A DNA stretch of 64,000 bases from Klenkia marina (GCF_900101025.1 NZ_FMUH01000003.1:524681-588680); one strand, 5' to 3'. Positions 26,618-34,744 are shown, counted from the first letter of the stretch. Translations and numbers: made by a program. The notes: a model not told the origin generated them from the sequence alone.

Positions 26618-28012
26618 ATGGCCCTGGCGACCGACACCGCACCCACCACACCGACCCGACGCGGGGGGAGGTGGATCGACGACTGGCGGCCCGAGGACCC
26701 CGAGTTCTGGGCGACGACCGGCAAGCCGATCGCCCGGCGCAACCTGTGGTTCTCCGTCTTCTCCGAGCACATCGGCTTCTCGATCTGGAGCCTGTGGTCG
26801 GTGATGGTGCTGTTCCTCGGCCCGGCCTACGTCGCGGCCGGCACCTTCACCGGCGAGCCCGCCGAGGTGGCTGCCCAGAAGTTCCTGCTGACCGCGCTGC
26901 CCACCGCGCTCGGCGCGTTCGTGCGGCTGCCCTACACCTTCGCCGTCGCCACGTTCGGCGGCCGCAACTGGACCATCGTGTCGGCGTCCCTCCTGCTCGT
27001 CCCCACGGTCGCCACCGCGTTCGTGCTCGAGCCCGGGGTCAGCTACACCACGCTGCTCGTGGTCGCCTGCCTGGCCGGGGTCGGCGGCGGCAACTTCGCC
27101 AGCTCGATGGCCAACATCAACGCCTTCTACCCCGAGCGGGAGAAGGGCTGGGCGCTCGGTCTGAACGCCGGCGGCGGCAACCTCGGCGTCCCGGTCATCC
27201 AGCTGGTCGGCCTGCTCGTGCTGGCCACCGTCGGGGCCGACCACCCGCGCATCGTGCTGCTGGTCTACGTGCCCTTCATCGTCGCGGCCGCGGTCGGCGC
27301 CGCCCTGCTCATGGACAACCTGTCCACCACCCGCAACCAGCCCCGGGCGCTGCGCGACGCCACCGGCGAGAAGCACACCTGGGTGATGTCGTTCCTCTAC
27401 ATCGGCACCTTCGGCTCGTTCATCGGCTTCAGCTTCGCCTTCGGCCAGGTGCTCACCAACCAGTTCAGCGGCTCGTTCGCCACCCCGCTGGCCGCCGCCT
27501 CGCTGACCTGGCTGGGCCCCCTGCTGGGTTCGTTGATCCGCCCGGTCGGCGGCAAGCTGGCCGACCGCTTCGGCGGCGCCCGGATCACCGCGTGGGTCTT
27601 CGTGGCCATGGCCCTGGGTGCGGCGGTGGTCTTCGCCGCCAGCCAGGTCGGCTCGTTGCCCCTGTTCGTCGTCGGGTTCGTGCTGCTGTTCGTGCTCAGC
27701 GGCCTGGGCAACGGCTCGACGTACAAGATGATCCCGGCGATCTTCCGGGTGCAGGCGATGGACGCCGTCGCCGCGGGTGAGGACGCCCGCACCGCCGACC
27801 GCCGGGCGCTGCGCATGTCCGGCGCGCTCATCGGCATCGCCGGCGCGGTCGGGGCCTTCGGCGGGGTGCTGGTGAACCTGGCCTTCCGGCAGTCGTTCCT
27901 GACCACCGGCGCCGGTGACGCCGCCTACCTGGTGTTCATCGCGTTCTACGTGGTCTGCGTCGCCGTCACCTGGGCGGTCTACCTCCGCCCCGGCACCCGG
28001 TTCCGCGTGTAG
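26618..28012 (+). CDS. narK: Nitrate/nitrite transporter NarK, MFS
   Basis: This 464-residue MFS protein of the nitrate/nitrite porter family has about 12 helices. Family signatures are visible: GVGGGNFASSMANINAFYP in the first half and GLGNGSTYKMIPAIF in the second, matching the glycine-rich nitrate signatures. The hydrophilic N-terminus WIDDWRPEDPEFW is typical of the actinobacterial type. The ATG at 26618 is chosen; another ATG 24 bp upstream is possible. It probably imports nitrate for NasA. It ends 1 bp before the convergent NnaR-like gene. Confidence 0.93.
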   Translation: MALATDTAPTTPTRRGGRWIDDWRPEDPEFWATTGKPIARRNLWFSVFSEHIGFSIWSLWSVMVLFLGPAYVAAGTFTGEPAEVAAQKFLLTALPTALGAFVRLPYTFAVATFGGRNWTIVSASLLLVPTVATAFVLEPGVSYTTLLVVACLAGVGGGNFASSMANINAFYPEREKGWALGLNAGGGNLGVPVIQLVGLLVLATVGADHPRIVLLVYVPFIVAAAVGAALLMDNLSTTRNQPRALRDATGEKHTWVMSFLYIGTFGSFIGFSFAFGQVLTNQFSGSFATPLAAASLTWLGPLLGSLIRPVGGKLADRFGGARITAWVFVAMALGAAVVFAASQVGSLPLFVVGFVLLFVLSGLGNGSTYKMIPAIFRVQAMDAVAAGEDARTADRRALRMSGALIGIAGAVGAFGGVLVNLAFRQSFLTTGAGDAAYLVFIAFYVVCVAVTWAVYLRPGTRFRV

Positions 28013-28013
28013 C

Positions 28014-29132
28014 TCAGACCGCCAGGCGGTAGCCGCGCTTGACGACGGTCTCCACGACCGGTGCGCCGAGCGCGGCCCGCAGGCGGGTCACGGCCATCTC
28101 GACCGCGTGCGCGTCGGTGCCGCCGGACAGCGCGGCCAGCAGGTCGGGCCGGGACACCACCGTGCCGGGACGGCGGGCCAGCGTGCGCAGCACGGCCATG
28201 GGCGCCGGGGCCAGCTCGACCAGCCGACCGTCCAGGACGGCGGCGTGCCCGCGCACCTGCAGGTCGTGCCCCCCGCACTTGAGGACGGGGTCGCGCTCGG
28301 GCAACCGGGCCACCACCTCGCGGGCCAGCGCCCCGAGCCGGGCCCGCTCGGGCTGCACGGCCTCGACACCGGCGGCCGTCAGCGGGCCGGCGGTCACCGC
28401 GCCGACGGCCACGGCCAGCACGCAGTCGGCGAAGGCGGCGAGCACGGCCGACAGCACGCCCTCCTCCTCGGCCACCTGCAGCGTCGACGCCGCGGCCGGG
28501 GCCGACGTGAACGTCACCGCGTCGACGGCGCGGGCGGCGACGGCGTGCACCAGCCGGCGCAGGGGCGCGGTGTCCTCGGGCAGCACCCACCGGTAGACCG
28601 GCACCTTCACCACGTCGGCGCCGGCCTGCTCGAGCCCGGTGACCAGGTCGGGCAGCGGGTCGCCGTGCAGCTGGACGGCGATGCGCCGACCGGTCAGGGG
28701 GCCCTCGGCACCCGACAGCAGGTGCTCGAGCACCTCGGCGGAGCTCTCCGAGGCCGGTGACCACGCGTCGACCAGGCCGCCGCCACGAATGGCTCCCCGC
28801 GCCTTGGGCCCGCGGGCCAGCACCCGGGCGCCGGCGAGGTGGTCGACCAGGGGCAGGTCCCAGGCCTCGGCGGCCCCCAGCCACCCGCGGAACCCGACGC
28901 CCGTGGTGGCGACGACGAGGTCGACCGGGGCGCGCAGCACCTCCTTCGTCGCCGAGACCAGCTCGGCGTCGTCGGCCAGCGGCACGATGCGGATGGCCGG
29001 CGCGCTCACCACCCGCGCACCCCGCCGGTCCAGCAGCGCGCACAGCTCCTCGGAGCGGCGGGCCGCGGTCACCGCGACGGTGTACCCGGCCAGCGGCGGC
29101 GGGCCCTCGGTGGTCTCCTCCGGCTCGGTCAC
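28014..29132 (-). CDS. HemD-domain / winged-helix transcriptional regulator, NnaR-like
   Basis: This 372-residue fusion has an N-terminal uroporphyrinogen-III synthase-like domain (about residues 15-260; TVAVTAARRSEEL opens the HemD fold) and a C-terminal OmpR-type winged helix (about 275-372; VVSRPDLLAALSGG and VVETVVKRGYRLAV). The same architecture is known in Streptomyces NnaR, which activates nitrate and nitrite assimilation genes and is often misannotated as HemD. Its place beside narK and nasA-nirBD supports that role rather than haem synthesis. The start is GTG at 29132. Whether the HemD part still has enzyme activity or senses a siroheme precursor is unknown. Confidence 0.88.
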   Translation of the reverse strand: MTEPEETTEGPPPLAGYTVAVTAARRSEELCALLDRRGARVVSAPAIRIVPLADDAELVSATKEVLRAPVDLVVATTGVGFRGWLGAAEAWDLPLVDHLAGARVLARGPKARGAIRGGGLVDAWSPASESSAEVLEHLLSGAEGPLTGRRIAVQLHGDPLPDLVTGLEQAGADVVKVPVYRWVLPEDTAPLRRLVHAVAARAVDAVTFTSAPAAASTLQVAEEEGVLSAVLAAFADCVLAVAVGAVTAGPLTAAGVEAVQPERARLGALAREVVARLPERDPVLKCGGHDLQVRGHAAVLDGRLVELAPAPMAVLRTLARRPGTVVSRPDLLAALSGGTDAHAVEMAVTRLRAALGAPVVETVVKRGYRLAV

Positions 29133-29168
29133 ACCCCCATCGTGTCGCGCCCGTGTGACGGACGTGTG

Positions 29169-30050
29169 TCAGCCCAGTTCCCGTGCGGCGTGCTCGGCGA
29201 TGGCCCCGGCCGTGGTCAGCCAGACCTCGTCCCGGCGGGCGGCGACGTGGGCCAGCGCGGTCCGCAGCGGCCGCAGCCGGTGCGGGACGCCGACCACGTA
29301 GGGGTGGACGGCGATGCCCATCACCAGCGGTGCGCTGCGCGACTGCTCGAGCAGCTCGTCGAACGTGGCCACCACCATGTCGGCGAACTCCTGGCCCGAC
29401 GCCCGTCGCGAGACCACGGCCGGGATGTCGTTGAGCTCCTGCGGGTAGGGCACCGACAGGATGCGGCCGCCGTCCCGGGTGGCCAGCCAGGTCGGCTGGT
29501 CGTCGTGCGCCCAGTCGAGCAGGTACGTGTACCCGGCCTCGGCCAGCAGGTCCGGGGTCACGTGGCTCTCCGAGATCCATGGGCCCAGCCACCCCGCCGG
29601 ACGACGCCCGCCCCGCTCGACCAGCACGCGCGTGGCCTCGGCGATGAGCGCCCGCTCGTCGACCTCCGAGAGGTCGGCCTGCCGCTCGGCGTTGGTGCGG
29701 CCGTGCCCGACGAGCTCGTCGCCGCGGGCGAGGAAGGCCTCCACCAGGCCGGGGCAGTCGGTGAGCACCCGGCTGTTGGCCAGCACCGAGCAGGGCAGGC
29801 CGAGGGCGTCGAAGGTCTCCAGCAGCCGCCAGGCCCCGACGCGGTTGCCCCACTCGCGCCAGGCGTGGTTGAGCACGTCGGGGCCACCGCCGCCCGGCGC
29901 GAGCTCGGCGCCGCGCCCCTCGCCGAAGTCGAAGACCTCGAGGTTGAGCCCGACGTAGACGGCCAGCCGGGCACCGCCGGGCCAGTCGTAGGTCGGGCGG
30001 TCGGGCAGGGCGGACCAGGGGTACCGGCCGTGCCGGGCGGGGGTGTCCAC
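29169..30050 (-). CDS. Polysaccharide deacetylase family protein (PuuE/allantoinase-like)
   Basis: This 293-residue protein has the NodB-type polysaccharide deacetylase fold. It resembles the PuuE-like group: PTYDWPGGARLAVYVGLNLEVF at the N-terminus, ELVGHGRTNAERQ with a metal-binding His, WLGPWISES and GIAVHPYVVG with a second His near the C-terminus. Such proteins remove acetyl groups from glycans or act as metal-independent allantoinases. The substrate is unknown. The GTG at 30050 gives the expected N-terminus (the frame continues upstream without similarity). It lies 36 bp after the NnaR-like gene on the same strand, so upstream of it in transcription. Confidence 0.8.
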   Translation of the reverse strand: MDTPARHGRYPWSALPDRPTYDWPGGARLAVYVGLNLEVFDFGEGRGAELAPGGGGPDVLNHAWREWGNRVGAWRLLETFDALGLPCSVLANSRVLTDCPGLVEAFLARGDELVGHGRTNAERQADLSEVDERALIAEATRVLVERGGRRPAGWLGPWISESHVTPDLLAEAGYTYLLDWAHDDQPTWLATRDGGRILSVPYPQELNDIPAVVSRRASGQEFADMVVATFDELLEQSRSAPLVMGIAVHPYVVGVPHRLRPLRTALAHVAARRDEVWLTTAGAIAEHAARELG

Positions 30051-30173
30051 GCCGCCCCCATGCCCCGCCGGGGCGGGTGGGACACCGGGGACGGATGGGA
30101 CCGACCGTGCTCGTGGGGCGCCCGACTGCCGATGAGTGGTGCACCTCACCCTCCGCGGACCCCAGGACCGGCC

Positions 30174-30743
30174 ATGTCGCTTCCGCTCACCACCCCGAGC
30201 CCCCTCCCCGCCCGCACGGCCGACCCCGTCCTCGAGGCCGCGGTGCAGCTGCTGGCCGAGCGGGGGTGGCACGGGCTGACCCTGGCCGACGTGGCCGACC
30301 GTGCCGGGGCCGAGGAGGCCGAGCTGCGCACCGCCTGGACGTCGCTGTCCGGTCTCGTGGGCGCCGCCGTCGCCGCCGTCCCGGTGCTGGTCGACCGGGG
30401 CGGCACCGGCAGCACGGCCGGGGACCTGCTGCGCATCGTGGAGCACTGGGGCCGTCCGCTGGGGCGCGGCGAGCTGGCCGTGGCCGCCGTCGCCGAGGCC
30501 GCCGGCCGTGATCCGCTGCTGCGCGCCGGGGTCGAGGTCGCCGTCACCGACGCCGTCCAGGAGGTCGTGTGCGCGGTCTCCGCACGCGCCCGCCGGCGCG
30601 GTGAGCACATCGGGGCGGCCCGCCAGCAGTGGGTGACCGCCGTCCTCGGCGGCGTGGTGTGGGACCGGATCACCGGCCGCGGGCGCCCGGTGCCGGCCGC
30701 CCGCCGGGCCGAGCTGGTGGACTCGATCCTCGCCTGCGCCTGA
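30174..30743 (+). CDS. TetR-family transcriptional regulator
   Basis: This 189-residue protein has a TetR-type helix-turn-helix at residues 20-65 (AAVQLLAERGWHGLTLADVA followed by a degenerate recognition helix) and a helical C-terminal ligand domain. The recognition helix AGAEEAELRTAWTS lacks the usual Tyr-Tyr-His-Phe pattern, so its operator may be unusual. The ATG at 30174 is used. It is divergent from the deacetylase gene (123-bp gap), in which the palindrome GGTGCACC occurs at 30138-30145 and could be part of an operator. The target is unknown. Confidence 0.75.
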   Translation: MSLPLTTPSPLPARTADPVLEAAVQLLAERGWHGLTLADVADRAGAEEAELRTAWTSLSGLVGAAVAAVPVLVDRGGTGSTAGDLLRIVEHWGRPLGRGELAVAAVAEAAGRDPLLRAGVEVAVTDAVQEVVCAVSARARRRGEHIGAARQQWVTAVLGGVVWDRITGRGRPVPAARRAELVDSILACA

Positions 30744-30793
30744 ACGACCCGGTCCGCACTGCGCGGTGGCGCCCGCACCGCCACCCTGGGCGC

Positions 30794-30988
30794 ATGCGGA
30801 TCCAGCGCCCGGTCACCGTCCTGCTCGCCGCCACCGCGATCGCCCTCACCGGCGGCTCGCTGACCGCCTGCGGTGACTCCGTCGGCGACTCGGTGCAGGA
30901 CCGCCAGGACGACCAGCAGGACGACGACCAGGACGACCGGGACGACCAGCAGGACGACCAGGACGACGACCAGGACGACGACGACTGA
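30794..30988 (+). CDS. Small lipoprotein with acidic Gln/Asp repeat tail
   Basis: This 64-residue protein has a signal peptide (residues 1-25, RIQRPVTVLLAATAIALTGG) ending in the lipobox LTAC (Cys about 26). The mature part, after GDSVGDSVQD, is almost only Asp, Gln and Arg in QDD and DDQ repeats. It should be a very acidic, disordered lipoprotein on the outer face of the membrane. The repeat DNA is built from GAC-GAC-CAG units. It ends directly at the convergent kinase gene. I know of no family; similar acidic tails are common in actinobacterial envelope proteins. Confidence 0.7.
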   Translation: MRIQRPVTVLLAATAIALTGGSLTACGDSVGDSVQDRQDDQQDDDQDDRDDQQDDQDDDQDDDD

Positions 30989-31576
30989 TCAGAGCGGCAC
31001 GAACACCCCCGGCGCGGCCGGCTGCGCCGGGGCGCCGTCCACCCGCAGGTCGGCCCTCGCGCGGGTGTCCTCCGCGGCGAAGACGGCGGCCTCCTCGGCG
31101 GCCCACGCCGGCTGGAAGACAGTCATCGCGGCGCCGTCGCGGTCCGCCCACCGCTGCGCGCACGTGGCCGGCGGCGCCTGGACCCACACGAGCAGTCCCC
31201 GGACGTCGTCCAGGGCCCGGGCGCCCGACCCGCAGCCCTCGACCAGCAGCACCTCGCCGGCCGGCACCGTCGTCGGCACCCGGAAGGCCCCGACGGCCCA
31301 GTCGTAGGCGGCGAAGCGGGCGTCGTGGCCGGCCGCCACCGGGTCGAGCACCTGCGTGCGCAGCCGCTGGACCACCCCGGCCAGCGTCCAGCCGTCGTAG
31401 AGGTCGTCCAGGTGCACGACCGGGGCCGGGTGCGCAGCGCTGCCCAGCGCCGCGGCGAGGGCGGCGGCGAACGTGGTCTTGCCCGAACCGGCAGGTCCGT
31501 CGACGGCCACCAGCCGGGTGCGACCCAGCCGGGGCGGGGTGGCCCGCACCCGTGCGGCCAGGTCGGTGAACCTCAC
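30989..31576 (-). CDS. P-loop kinase, uridine kinase-like
   Basis: This 195-residue nucleotide-binding protein has a Walker A motif VDGPAGSGKTT at residues 25-35, a following HLDDLYDGW that matches the substrate Asp region of uridine kinase, and VLLVEGCGSG as Walker B-like. Actinobacterial genomes often carry such uridine kinase-like proteins beside unrelated genes; the phosphate acceptor is not proven. The GTG at 31576 is chosen because VRFTDLAARV precedes the P-loop by the normal distance. It lies 10 bp after the MBL hydrolase gene on the same strand, probably in one operon. Confidence 0.78.
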   Translation of the reverse strand: MRFTDLAARVRATPPRLGRTRLVAVDGPAGSGKTTFAAALAAALGSAAHPAPVVHLDDLYDGWTLAGVVQRLRTQVLDPVAAGHDARFAAYDWAVGAFRVPTTVPAGEVLLVEGCGSGARALDDVRGLLVWVQAPPATCAQRWADRDGAAMTVFQPAWAAEEAAVFAAEDTRARADLRVDGAPAQPAAPGVFVPL

Positions 31577-31586
31577 GGGACCGGGC

Positions 31587-32642
31587 TCACGCGGCGGTGA
31601 AGCGGGGCACCGGGCCCGCGGTGCCGACCACTGCGCCCCGGCTGGCCAGCAGGCGCAGGTGGGCGTCGGTCTCGGTGACCGCGAAGACCCGCATGCCGCG
31701 CTCGTACTCCGACCACGGGCGCGACCACGTGAGGTGGGCGGCGAGGTCCCACGGGGTGCTGCCCGGGTGCGTGCGCACCGCGTCGAGCAGCTCGCCCAGC
31801 CGGGCCTCGTGGTGCGCCCGCAGCTCGGCGGTGCGCGCGGCCAGCCCGGTGAACCGCCACTCGTGGGCGGGCAGCACCTCGGTGGGCTCGGGCCGCTCGC
31901 CGACCGAGGCCAGGGCGCCCAGGTAGTCGCGCAACGGGTCGGGCGGGCCCTGCGGGTTGGTCGAGATGTTCGGGCTGATCCGGGGGAGCACGTGGTCGCC
32001 GGACAGGAACACCCCGGTGCGCTCCTCGTCGAAGCACAGGTGGCCCGGGGTGTGGCCGGGGGTGTGCACCGCCCGCAGCGACCAGCCGGGGAAGTCGGCG
32101 ACCTCGCCGTCGAGCAGCGCGCGGTCGGGCACCGCCATGCGGTGGAACCGCTCCCAGCGGTCGGGCGCACCCACGTCGGAGACCGCGGTCCCCCGGTCGG
32201 CGCCCAACCCGACCAGGAACGCGACCTGGGCGTCGACCGCGGCCACGGCGTCCCGGCCGGAGAAGGCCCGGACGGCGTCGCCGTCGGCCGGGTGCATGGC
32301 GATCCACGCGCCGCTGGCGTCGCGCACGCGCCCGGCGAGGCCGAGGTGGTCGTAGTGCAGGTGGGTCACCAGCACGCCGCGGACGTCGGCCACGTCGGCG
32401 CCGATGGAGGTGAGCCCGTCGGTGAGCGCCGTCCAGCCCTCCTCGTGCTCCCAGCCGCAGTCGACCAGCCCCAGCCCGCCGCCGTCGAGGGCGAAGGCGT
32501 GCGCGGACACGTAGCGCAGCGGGTTGTGCGGGATGGGCACCGGGATCGACCAGAGGCCGGGCCGCACCTCCTCGACCGGCGGCAGCTCCCGGGCCTGCCA
32601 GGCGGCGTGCTGGGCCGTACCGGTGATCTGGCTGCTGGTCAC
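31587..32642 (-). CDS. MBL-fold metallo-hydrolase
   Basis: This 351-residue metallo-beta-lactamase-fold enzyme has the zinc motif THLHYDHLG near residues 92-100, the His of HTPGHTPGHLCF near 195, and the Asp and final His in SGDHVLPRIS and LPAHEWRF. The C-terminal ~80 residues form a winged-helix-like domain typical of the LACTB2/GloB-like group. These enzymes hydrolyse thioesters, phosphodiesters or lactones; the substrate is not known. The start is GTG at 32642, divergent from the PH-domain gene with a 33-bp gap that must contain both promoters. Confidence 0.85.
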   Translation of the reverse strand: MTSSQITGTAQHAAWQARELPPVEEVRPGLWSIPVPIPHNPLRYVSAHAFALDGGGLGLVDCGWEHEEGWTALTDGLTSIGADVADVRGVLVTHLHYDHLGLAGRVRDASGAWIAMHPADGDAVRAFSGRDAVAAVDAQVAFLVGLGADRGTAVSDVGAPDRWERFHRMAVPDRALLDGEVADFPGWSLRAVHTPGHTPGHLCFDEERTGVFLSGDHVLPRISPNISTNPQGPPDPLRDYLGALASVGERPEPTEVLPAHEWRFTGLAARTAELRAHHEARLGELLDAVRTHPGSTPWDLAAHLTWSRPWSEYERGMRVFAVTETDAHLRLLASRGAVVGTAGPVPRFTAA

Positions 32643-32675
32643 CGCCCGCACTCTGCCAGTGGGACACTGGCGGGC

Positions 32676-33125
32676 GTGACCACACCCGCCATCACGACGG
32701 TGTCCGCCACCCCCCGCCGCCAGCGCATCATGTGCGGTCTCATGGCGGCGGTCATCTTCGGGGTGATGCTCGTGGTGTCGATCCTGCTCAAGACGCACAC
32801 CACCGGGGTCATCGCCTTCCGCACGTCCGACCAGGTGGCCACCACCGGGCTGGGCCTGGCGATGGCCGGCGCCACGCTGTTCCTCTCCCGCGCCCGGGTC
32901 GACGCCGACGCCGCCGGCGTGCGGGTGCGCAACATCGTGGGCACCCACACCCTGCCGTGGGAGCACGTGCGGGCCGTCCGGTTCGACGACGGCTCGCCGT
33001 GGGCCTCGTTGCTGCTGGTCGACGACGACGAGCTGTCGGTGCTGGCCGTGCAGGCCGCCGACGGCGAGCGCGCAGTGCGCGCGGTGGAGGGCATGCGCAC
33101 CCTGCTGGCCGCCAGCCGCGCCTGA
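32676..33125 (+). CDS. PH-domain membrane protein
   Basis: This 149-residue protein has two hydrophobic segments (about residues 20-40 and 53-70) followed by a bacterial PH-like domain (75-145; RVDADAAGVRVRNIVGTHTLPWEHVRAVRF). Such small two-helix PH proteins are common in actinobacteria and sit in the membrane with a cytoplasmic beta barrel; their function is unknown. The GTG start at 32676 has no strong Shine-Dalgarno, and a leaderless transcript is possible. infC follows after 234 bp. Confidence 0.8.
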   Translation: MTTPAITTVSATPRRQRIMCGLMAAVIFGVMLVVSILLKTHTTGVIAFRTSDQVATTGLGLAMAGATLFLSRARVDADAAGVRVRNIVGTHTLPWEHVRAVRFDDGSPWASLLLVDDDELSVLAVQAADGERAVRAVEGMRTLLAASRA

Positions 33126-33129
33126 GGGG

Positions 33130-33135
33130 TAGTCT
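33130..33135 (+). promoter_or_regulatory. Candidate -10 box of the infC operon
   Basis: TAGTCT fits the actinobacterial -10 pattern TANNNT directly behind the PH-gene stop. The -35 region is weak. If used, it gives a leader of about 220 nt before infC. Confidence 0.4.
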
Positions 33136-33259
33136 GTTCGGTGCCTCCCCCCGCTACATGAGGCGCACCACCCCGACGACCCCGCCCCGGGTCGTCGACC
33201 AAGAGGAGCCCGCTCCCACCTGACGTCGACCCAGACGCCCAGGTCACCTGAAGTGCGGG

Positions 33260-33306
33260 GCCGGTCCTGCCGGCTCCAGGCCCTCCCCGTTCGCGGGTCG
33301 AGGGCC
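33260..33306 (+). promoter_or_regulatory. Two tandem hairpins in the infC leader
   Basis: The first hairpin pairs GCCGG (33260-33264) with CCGGC (33270-33274) over a five-base loop. The second pairs GGCCCT (33279-33284) with AGGGCC (33301-33306), with an inner CCCG/CGGG stem capped by TTCG. Together they form a structured leader upstream of the infC ribosome binding site and may attenuate transcription or bind a ribosomal protein. Confidence 0.5.
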
Positions 33307-33328
33307 CTTCTTCGGGTCGGGACGCTGA

Positions 33329-33354
33329 CTCCTCATTCGTAGAACGAAGAGGAG
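33329..33354 (+). promoter_or_regulatory. Hairpin that hides the infC Shine-Dalgarno
   Basis: CTCCTC plus TTCGT (33329-33334 and 33336-33340, one bulged A) pairs with ACGAA plus GAGGAG (33344-33354) over the loop AGA. GAGGAG is the ribosome binding sequence, five bases before the ATC start. The stem has 11 pairs and would block initiation when folded. This fits translational control of IF3. Confidence 0.6.
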
Positions 33355-33359
33355 AGGCC

Positions 33360-34007
33360 ATCACCGAGCCCCGCATCAACGACCGCATCCGGGTCCCCGA
33401 GGTCCGCCTCGTCGGCCCCGAGGGCGAGCAGGTCGGCATCGTGTCCATCGGCGAGGCGCTGCGCCTGGCCCAGGACTCCGAGCTGGACCTCGTCGAGGTC
33501 GCCCCCATGGCCCGGCCGCCCGTCGTGAAGCTCATGGACTACGGGAAGTTCAAGTACGAGGCCGCGCAGAAGGAGCGCGAGGCCCGTCGCAACCAGACGC
33601 AGACCGTCATCAAGGAGATGCGTCTGCGGCTGAAGATCGACCCGCACGACTACGAGACCAAGAAGGGCCACGTCGTCCGCTTCCTCAAGGGTGGCGACAA
33701 GGTCAAGATCACCGTGATGTTCCGCGGTCGCGAGCAGTCCCGCCCCGAGATGGGCTACCGGCTGCTGCAGCGCCTGGCCGGCGACGTCTCGGACCTCGGC
33801 GTCGTGGAGTCCAACCCCAAGCAGGACGGCCGCAACATGGTCATGGTCATCGCGCCGCACCGCAACCAGGCGGCGCAGCAGGCCAAGACCGTCGAGGCGA
33901 AGAAGGCCAAGGCCGACGAGACCGCCGAGGTCCAGGAGCGACCGCTGGCCCCGCAGGCCCCGCCGAAGCCCGCACCCAGGGACCCGGTCGAGGCCGACCA
34001 GGCCTGA
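33360..34007 (+). CDS. infC: Translation initiation factor IF-3, starting at ATC
   Basis: IF3 keeps ribosomal subunits apart and checks start codons. The protein has 215 residues. The conserved N-terminal sequence [17 protein letters not shown] begins at 33366, upstream of any ATG or GTG. The only fitting start is ATC at 33360, five bases after GAGGAG; the first GTG (33441) would remove 27 conserved residues. A rare start codon is known for infC (AUU in Escherichia coli), where IF3 itself discriminates against it and so regulates its own synthesis. The IF3-C domain with [18 protein letters not shown] is intact. The last ~40 residues are an Ala/Lys/Pro-rich extension common in actinobacteria. 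Confidence 0.92.
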   Translation: MTEPRINDRIRVPEVRLVGPEGEQVGIVSIGEALRLAQDSELDLVEVAPMARPPVVKLMDYGKFKYEAAQKEREARRNQTQTVIKEMRLRLKIDPHDYETKKGHVVRFLKGGDKVKITVMFRGREQSRPEMGYRLLQRLAGDVSDLGVVESNPKQDGRNMVMVIAPHRNQAAQQAKTVEAKKAKADETAEVQERPLAPQAPPKPAPRDPVEADQA

Positions 34008-34052
34008 GCCGGCCTGGCCCGAAGACCCAGACACCGAAGAAGGACCGAGGAC

Positions 34053-34247
34053 ATGCCGAAGAACAAGACCCACAAGGGCACGGCCAAGCGCATCCGCGTC
34101 ACCGGCTCGGGCAAGCTCGTCCGCGAGCACACGAACAACCAGCACAAGTTCGAGGTGAAGTCCTCCTCGCGCAAGCGCCGGGTGAAGGGGACCGAGGTGC
34201 TGTCGCCCGCCGACGCGCCCCGCATGAAGAAGCTGCTCGGTCTCTGA
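34053..34247 (+). CDS. rpmI: 50S ribosomal protein L35
   Basis: This 64-residue basic protein starts MPKNKTHKGTAKRIRVTGSG, the L35 signature, and ends with PADAPRMKKLLGL. The ATG at 34053 follows GAAGGACCGAGGAC, an acceptable binding site. It is the second gene of the infC-rpmI-rplT operon, with 45 bp to infC and 38 bp to rplT. Confidence 0.97.
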   Translation: MPKNKTHKGTAKRIRVTGSGKLVREHTNNQHKFEVKSSSRKRRVKGTEVLSPADAPRMKKLLGL

Positions 34248-34285
34248 CCGCCCCCACCCCCTTACCGAACTAGAGGAGTACTCAC

Positions 34286-34675
34286 GTGGCACGCGTGAAG
34301 CGGGCGGTCAACGCCCAGAAGAAGCGCCGGACGACCCTCGAGGCCGCCAGCGGCTACCGCGGTCAGCGTTCGCGCCTGTACCGCAAGGCCAAGGAGCAGC
34401 TGCTCCACTCGGCGACCTACGCCTACCGCGACCGCAAGGTGCGCAAGGGTGACTTCCGCAAGCTGTGGATCACCCGCATCAACGCCGCGGCCCGGCAGAA
34501 CGACATGACCTACAACCGGTTCATGCAGGGCCTGAAGCTGGCCGGCATCGAGCTCGACCGCAAGGTCCTGGCCGAGCTGGCCGTCAACGAGCCGGCCGCC
34601 TTCGCCGCGCTCGTGGAGACCGCGCGCGCCGCGGTCGCCGCCGCCCCGAACCAGACCGGCGTCGCAGCCGCGTAG
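34286..34675 (+). CDS. rplT: 50S ribosomal protein L20
   Basis: This 129-residue RNA-binding protein of the large subunit has the N-terminal [32 protein letters not shown] (the basic arm) and [19 protein letters not shown] (the core). The start is GTG at 34286 after AGAGGAG. In several bacteria L20 represses its own operon by binding the leader or operator RNA; the structured infC leader here makes this possible but unproven. A strong hairpin follows the gene. Confidence 0.97.
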   Translation: MARVKRAVNAQKKRRTTLEAASGYRGQRSRLYRKAKEQLLHSATYAYRDRKVRKGDFRKLWITRINAAARQNDMTYNRFMQGLKLAGIELDRKVLAELAVNEPAAFAALVETARAAVAAAPNQTGVAAA

Positions 34676-34687
34676 TTCGACCGCCAC

Positions 34688-34722
34688 GACGCCGTCGCCC
34701 CCGCACAGGGGGCGGCGGCGTC
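34688..34722 (+). terminator. Strong hairpin after rplT
   Basis: GACGCCG (34688-34694) pairs with CGGCGTC (34716-34722) and CGCCCCC (34696-34702) with GGGGGCG (34708-34714), with a single mismatch and a five-base loop. This 14-bp stem ends 22 bp before trmH. No T-tract follows; it is a probable terminator or attenuator. Confidence 0.7.
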
Positions 34723-34744
34723 GTCGCATGTCCGGGAGGACCAG

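Noticed and set aside
28014..29132. Annotation as a haem-pathway HemD enzyme
   Set aside because: The C-terminal winged helix and nitrate-gene context fit a NnaR-type regulator better than a biosynthetic enzyme.
30138..30145. GGTGCACC palindrome upstream of the TetR gene at 30174
   Set aside because: An 8-bp palindrome is expected by chance in GC-rich DNA and the flanks are not symmetric, so it is mentioned only with the gene.
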